The notes below the pieces were generated by a model. It worked only from the letters and a program-made list of their open reading frames with translations. It was not told the origin of the DNA and ran no database searches. This document shows positions 59,501-64,000 of a stretch of DNA of 64,000 nucleotides, one piece after another. The DNA is from Drechmeria coniospora (Eukaryota > Ascomycota > Sordariomycetes > Hypocreales > Ophiocordycipitaceae). Position numbers and translations under genes: made by a program. The DNA is taken from the NCBI RefSeq assembly GCF_001625195.1, contig NC_054390.1, positions 4,302,027-4,366,026 on the forward strand, written 5' to 3'. Within the stretch, counting starts at the first letter, position 1. Each line of letters starts with the position of its first letter.

Positions 59501-61894
59501 AGCCAACTTACACCCTAGAGAGCCCTAATTAATATCTGAATGGACGTGACAAGTGAAAATCGAACAAACATACTTTCTAGCGTTCCATCTATATCAGAAT
59601 GTCACCAAATTTACAATGTACCTATTGGATCTTACTTCCTAGATTTGGAGTTACAATCGCATTAGGAGTAACAAGGTAGCTTCAATGAGCTAGTGTCGCT
59701 TGTGCAAACTTACGGCCTAAATGTACAGGATTACTTAGGGTCTTGTTGTCAATCAAAGTCAAAATTTACAGAGCTCGTACCGCCTAATAGCCATATTAGC
59801 ACTTGACACCAAGAGGGCTCATTCAAAGGAAAACATACTTCCTAGATATGGCAGTGTTAGGAACAATAACTCCAAACAGGAAATCTCTATGATGAGCAAA
59901 AACCTACGATCTAATTGTTAGGAGTATTGTTAGCATCTTGTTACAACGTAATTATACGTTTGAACTTACAATCTAATGTTGCCAACTGTATTAGACTGCT
60001 ACGAGCAACACCAATTTATTGACATACTTTCTAGCGTTCGCAACAGTGTTAGTACATCGTCAGAGTAAACGTATTATGTATCAGATGCAGAAACTGACTT
60101 CCTAAAAATACCAGAATGATGAATATCGCGTTGTACTAGGGCGTACTAGCGTTTGCCGGCGCGAACGTACACCCTTGAGATGCCAACCGCATTAGAATAG
60201 TGTTATTATATACTCGTATTAGATACTCTCGCAGGGGACATACATCCTAGCATAGGACTCCATATTAGCATGCTACTAGCTCTCCAGGATTGTGTTGCTA
60301 CCTACGACCTAGAGCAGGTTCTAGTACTGTTTCATACGTCAATATTTAGTTACAGCTTACTTTCTTTGCATAGAAATGGTTATGTCAGCCGCGTAGCTGA
60401 ATGATACGTTATTGCGAGGATCATACTTTCTATGGTTGATAGCCACGTTAGTATACCGCTAGGAACTTGTTATCGACGTTGTGCGATACTATTACTTACT
60501 CCCTAAAGTAATATGCCGTATTAGTATCTCACTGTCAAAAAAGGGTACGACTTGCGGGGGTGGGGCGTACAACCTGTAGTCACAAGTCGAATTAGTATCT
60601 CGACATTCACACTCTTCTCTAGCAACCAATCCAAACTTACAAACTTGAATATCCGAGCGCATTAGATTACTGCTCGAGAATGCTCACTAGTGTACTATGT
60701 AAAGAGCATACTTTCTAGGGTTAATAGCCATATTAGCAGTTTGTTAGCGGCATTCTACGATATTAGCACCTACCAACTAGAGTGATTTATCGTATTAGGA
60801 TATAATTTAAAATAAACTTGCTGCTTGAATGCATACGGCCTAAAATACCCAGTCAAGTCACCAACCGGATCAGCAAACAGCGAGGAACTCAAAGGCAAAT
60901 ACTTTCTAGAGTTAGTCGCCGTATTAGTATCGTACTGAGTTCTATACTGAATGATAATACCACTTACTCCCTAAAGTGGAATGCCGTGTTAGTATCTAAT
61001 TGTCAATAATCGGTGGTACTTGTGGCGGTAGGATTTACGGCCTATAATTACCAGCCGTGTTAAAATCTCGATATTTCAGACTTGTCTATAGTCAACAGCT
61101 CAAACTGACAGTCTTACGTTGCTAGAGGCATTAGAATACTGCTAGCGAATGATCATTTCATGCATTACAAGGAGCGTACTTTCTAGTATTAGGAACCGTA
61201 TTAGAATAAGCCTACGGTTTTACACACTATGCAAGTTGGGAAGCGCTAACCACCTAGATGTGGCCCAGATTATTATGCTATAGTAGGGTCAAGTCATAAG
61301 AAGGGCGATATTATGAACTGACCAACTAGAGTTTCTGCGTATTAGGACCGCGGCTATAGTTTAATTTTCGTTACAAGGGACGTACAGTCTATAGTATTAG
61401 CAGTCAGGTCAGCATACTGCCTGACTAATTTGTCCTGGAGAAGAGTTCAAGAACTTACCGACTGGGTTTACAACTATTGTTAACGCCGTCTATCCAATAT
61501 TAGAGGCAACTAACGAGCTAGTGTGGGTTGTATTAGGAAGACCCCAAGGCCAATTGTTTTAGGAATGTATTGAATATAGACAATAGCATACGAACTAGTC
61601 CAACACAATATATCAGAATTCCTCATATTACGAACTCATTCGATACGATAATCGAAAGCTGTACGAACTTACAGGCTACGTTTCGAGCTGTATCAGCAAA
61701 ATACAATATGGTACCAGTTACTGGATATATCTTACAGCCTAGAGTTTTCAATTATATAAGCATTTAGTTATATCTTATCCTGTCGTTATCGAACTTACGC
61801 GAGGCAACAACTCCGAGACCTTGTTGTCATCTCCTTTTCCGAATGCGATCCCTTGACCAGCAAGGAATCCCACTGACAGTACTGAGAGCTTCAT
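50478..61894 (-). CDS. Gene 4: complete micro-exon gene
   Basis: ATG at 61894; proposed stop TAA at 50480-50478. Same plan: 96-nt first exon, a long series of 3-nt exons, a 39-nt exon (52904-52942), longer exons, terminal exon. Recognisable stretches: LVKTAGKA early, WIFIGRVIPLHKC, HYI then CLRCETLNFTFNHDTKQC. It is the most diverged of the copies but keeps the cysteines. One exon near 55140 appears to have lost its 5' splice site, one place (52368/52369) has acceptor and donor directly joined, and the two longer exons seen at 15.5 kb in gene 2 are missing. Local duplications have added exons near 60.5-61.1 kb and 56.7-56.9 kb. The family is unknown. Confidence 0.78.
52363..52371 (-). other. 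Gene 4 zero-length exon
   Basis: AAG acceptor (52371-52369) is followed at once by GTAGGT (52368-52363). Genes 2 and 3 have a 3-nt exon here (near 16105 and 33467). The site looks like a recursive splice site: the residue would be lost without disturbing the frame. Confidence 0.5.
52904..52942 (-). other. Gene 4 39-nt exon
   Basis: KTKVIPLTELRGM between a TAG acceptor (52945-52943) and GTGCGT (52903-52898). Matches genes 2 and 3 in length, frame and the IP-x3-LR core. Confidence 0.8.
56720..56862 (-). repeat. Tandem duplication of one exon unit in gene 4
   Basis: Two units about 65-75 bases apart share AGTCCRA, GGAAATTACWRTCTA (R and W mark differences) and ATAARTATT. Each carries one 3-nt exon. 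Confidence 0.6.
60480..61140 (-). repeat. Internal duplication of several exon units in gene 4
   Basis: Around 60497 and 60965 the same order recurs: ACTTACTCCCTAAAGT, TATGCCGTATTAGTATCT or a close variant, then a G/T-rich stretch and the next unit. The offset is about 465 bases, six or seven exons. Genes 1 to 3 lack it, so gene 4 should carry several extra residues here. Confidence 0.55.
61799..61894 (-). CDS. Gene 4 first exon: signal-peptide exon
   Basis: 96 nt ending CGC before GTAAGT (61798-61793). Begins MKLSVLSVGFLAGQGIAF and ends SELLPR. Confidence 0.85.
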
Positions 61895-63010
61895 CCTGCT
61901 GAGGAGAATTATAAGAAAATGAAAGCGATAAAACAATTGAAGGAGGGGGCAAAACGAGGGTAAAAAAATACTACGCGAGAGGTAGGAAGCATAAGAGTGC
62001 AGTGGGGAACCGGTGTCTTATAATGTCCTGGAGCTGTTAAGCTTAGGGTTCTCTTGGAATGCGCAGGGGTTATAGCGTATCCTAATACCGAGCTAGCTAT
62101 TGTGCAAGCATGTGAGTGGCGATAGACAAGTCGAATATCCACTTAGCGCGAACTTTATGCTGCGTTCCCAGTTATATTGTTCTGGCACTTGTACGAGTAT
62201 GGTGGCCTCCCTACAACTATGAGCACTGGTTTCAGAAATTGAGCATTGTTCTCTGCATTAAAGCACATTATAATTATATGACTGCAATACTACAGTACCC
62301 GTTCAAATGCATCCTTTACATCTCCATACAGTCCAGTAGTATAGTACAGATTGAAATAGTAAATATAACGAGAGCGAAACATAGCGAAATAAAGTCTGAC
62401 TATTGTTGTTTGATGTTCTACTGAACCACAGCCTATGGATTCCACATAAGTTGTGCCCGTATATATCTCTGTACATACATAGAGGTCGTGAACGAGTTTA
62501 GATATAGACGGTGAGAGTTTTATCTATGTCATTGTCGCTACCTTCTCTGCGTGTTCAACGTACATACTCCGTACAAGACCAAAGGGATACTAAAGATACA
62601 ACAGGTACGAACAAAGTCCGCCTCTAAAATACATTCAATTCAAACACGTGGCGCTAGGCTCCATCAAGTGCGTATACTAACGAATATGCGCTGGAGGTAG
62701 GATGGTTCCGGAACAAGTGCACCGTTAGCGTTGCAAGATGAAATCGTCCGTACAATAATTTGTGCTGCTTCTTCTTAGGTCCAAAATAAGGTTTCTCTTA
62801 CTTCATGTTCGTGACCGCAATTCATGTCTCCTGCTCGCTAACGTAGGATCTGAAGGTAGGATTTTATGCAAGCATGCAAGCCGTTGCAAGAACTGTAATA
62901 TGTACATAGTTATTATACGGTATAATTACAAGCATATCCCTAATAGTTCCCTGCTTATTGGCGACAGTTATTTACTAATGACCGAAGGTATTATTCGTAC
63001 TAAAATTAAG
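61895..63010 (-). promoter_or_regulatory. Conserved upstream block of gene 4
   Basis: Paralogous to 5868-7070: CGTGGCGCTA near 62647, GGTCCAAAATAAGG near 62779 and TTTACTAATGACCGA near 62971 in the same order. No gene seen. Confidence 0.55.
62016..62022 (-). promoter_or_regulatory. TATA-like box of gene 4
   Basis: TATAAGA on the minus strand about 122 nt before the ATG, aligned with the other copies. Confidence 0.55.
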
Positions 63011-64000
63011 AAGTTTCGCTGCACAGTAGTTATCTGATACAACAGATGGTAGGGGGTCCGCCCTACCTGCGGCTACAACGAATCAAGTATCGTGAGATGG
63101 GTCAGAATCAATCTATTGGTGTTCTTGATTCTGCTGTTTTCTACCACTATATGTCCTCAGTGCCCGCTTAAATAGGCGTAGAAGTAGCTACCGTTACGTA
63201 ACTAACTACCCGGACTTAACCCCGTTACAGACCCGTTGGCGTGACATTATCATTATTCTTATTCTTGAGACGGCAATTCCGGTCAAAATCATAAAGAGTC
63301 CTTGCCAAATACGAACACCCAGCTGCCTATCTAGTCAGGCGAGCGGCTCCTTATGATTTTTCCTAGAGCCATGCCCTAATCCCTTTTCGTACCATCCGAA
63401 TATCCTCGTTAGCTATTCGATATGACTGTCTCAGTCAAAAATAAGCCAGTATCCATCCTTCTATTATAGATATAGCGCCATTGTACGAAGAGAAAGCAAC
63501 GTTCCCTCCGCATAGCTCCAAGACTGACCTAGTAGCGGTGGAGAGAACAAAGCAATTGCCTTCGTACCGGACGACATTAATAACTGCATTTGCAAGCTGT
63601 ACCGATTAGGATTGATCGCCACAAAATAAACCCATAACTTTAAAGCATCCATTGTTCTGTGAGTTATCGTCTTTGACACAGAGAACAATGGAATGCATCT
63701 ACGCTTTACCGAACGCTTACGATACAGCATACCGCCCGGGCTACAACGAATCACCCCCGACAATGGAATAGCATTAAAATGATAAGTTTACTCCTCATTT
63801 AGCATGCTTAGCACTATACTTTTCGACCAGCTAGTTAGTGCTTCTGCAAGCAGCAGTAGGCAGAATGGCCAGCTGTAACGTTTGCCGACAGGACCGATAG
63901 AGTCGGATGGATGAACACGATTTATGACGGACCATTTGTCGGACAATCGGGCGGCGGATCGGAACGACGCTATAGCCTGCATACGGATACTGTTTTTGCA
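63011..64000. other. Right edge, no supported gene
   Basis: Composition becomes less AT-rich and the micro-exon pattern is absent. Minus ORFs at 63464-63763 and 63788-63982 resemble nothing I recognise. The stretch holds an inverted repeat (63645-63696). Confidence 0.4.
63645..63696. repeat. Inverted repeat able to form a hairpin
   Basis: GCATCCATTGTTCTGTG and CACAGAGAACAATGGAATGC pair with two bulges around a 15-base loop. Function unknown; it may be a small transposon relic. Confidence 0.55.

Noticed and set aside
63464..63982. Two minus-strand ORFs at the right edge
   Set aside because: No motif recognised, one contains the inverted repeat, and there is no paralogous support.

Overview
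The window looks like AT-rich, repeat-rich DNA of a filamentous ascomycete. Evidence: fungal-type spliceosomal signals, a pogo/Fot1-like and several Mutator-like (MULE) transposase remnants, C-to-T decay of the kind left by RIP, and one nuclear-type tRNA-Val(AAC). Ordinary long ORFs are nearly absent. The long stretches that look empty are filled, on the minus strand, by a repeating layout: 5' splice site (GTAAGT, GTATGT or GTACGT), about 40-70 nt, a branch-site-like ACTAAT/GCTAAT, about 10-25 nt, a TAG/CAG/AAG acceptor, then usually exactly three nucleotides, then the next 5' splice site. Read this way, the window holds four tandem paralogous genes, each split into roughly 165 or more exons. 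Most exons are 3 nt long, one codon each, separated by introns of about 60-70 nt.

Layout, all four genes on the minus strand: gene 1, 5867 down to beyond position 1 (3' part outside the window); gene 2, 26381 to about 14786; gene 3, 43481 to about 29543; gene 4, 61894 to about 50478. Each starts with a 96-nt first exon encoding a 32-residue secretion-signal-like N-terminus that ends in a complete codon before the first 5' splice site. A TATA-like box lies about 120 nt upstream. Then come about 135-140 mostly single-codon exons, a 39-nt exon (13 codons) conserved in genes 2, 3 and 4, a 3' part with more exons of 6-57 nt, and a terminal exon whose last ~65-70 nt are almost invariant. Residues decoded from the 3-nt exons align between paralogues (GKPY..W.C, a CLRC motif, TAGK), which is the main argument that these are real coding exons. 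Each predicted protein is about 300 residues, so roughly 90% of the primary transcript would be intron. I do not recognise the protein family; a small secreted protein is an inference.

The spacers (5868-14785, 26382-29542, 43482-50477, 61895-64000) share a conserved upstream block of about 0.8-1.2 kb and other paralogous segments, so the locus grew by segmental duplication. Later insertions include a decayed pogo-like element with about 90-bp terminal inverted repeats and a TA target duplication (12062-14429; the spacer between genes 2 and 3 keeps a matching unoccupied site), MULE fragments (9508-11780 and 49380-49920), a decayed pogo-like copy (about 44260-45400), an inverted-repeat element (46452-47105), GTA/CTA-rich degenerate repeats and a minisatellite. 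A tRNA-Val(AAC) is at 48428-48501.

Limits: everything about splicing is read by eye from sequence, with no RNA evidence. The single-codon part is well supported. The reading phase of the last ~1.5 kb of each gene is not resolved, and some copies may be pseudogenes.
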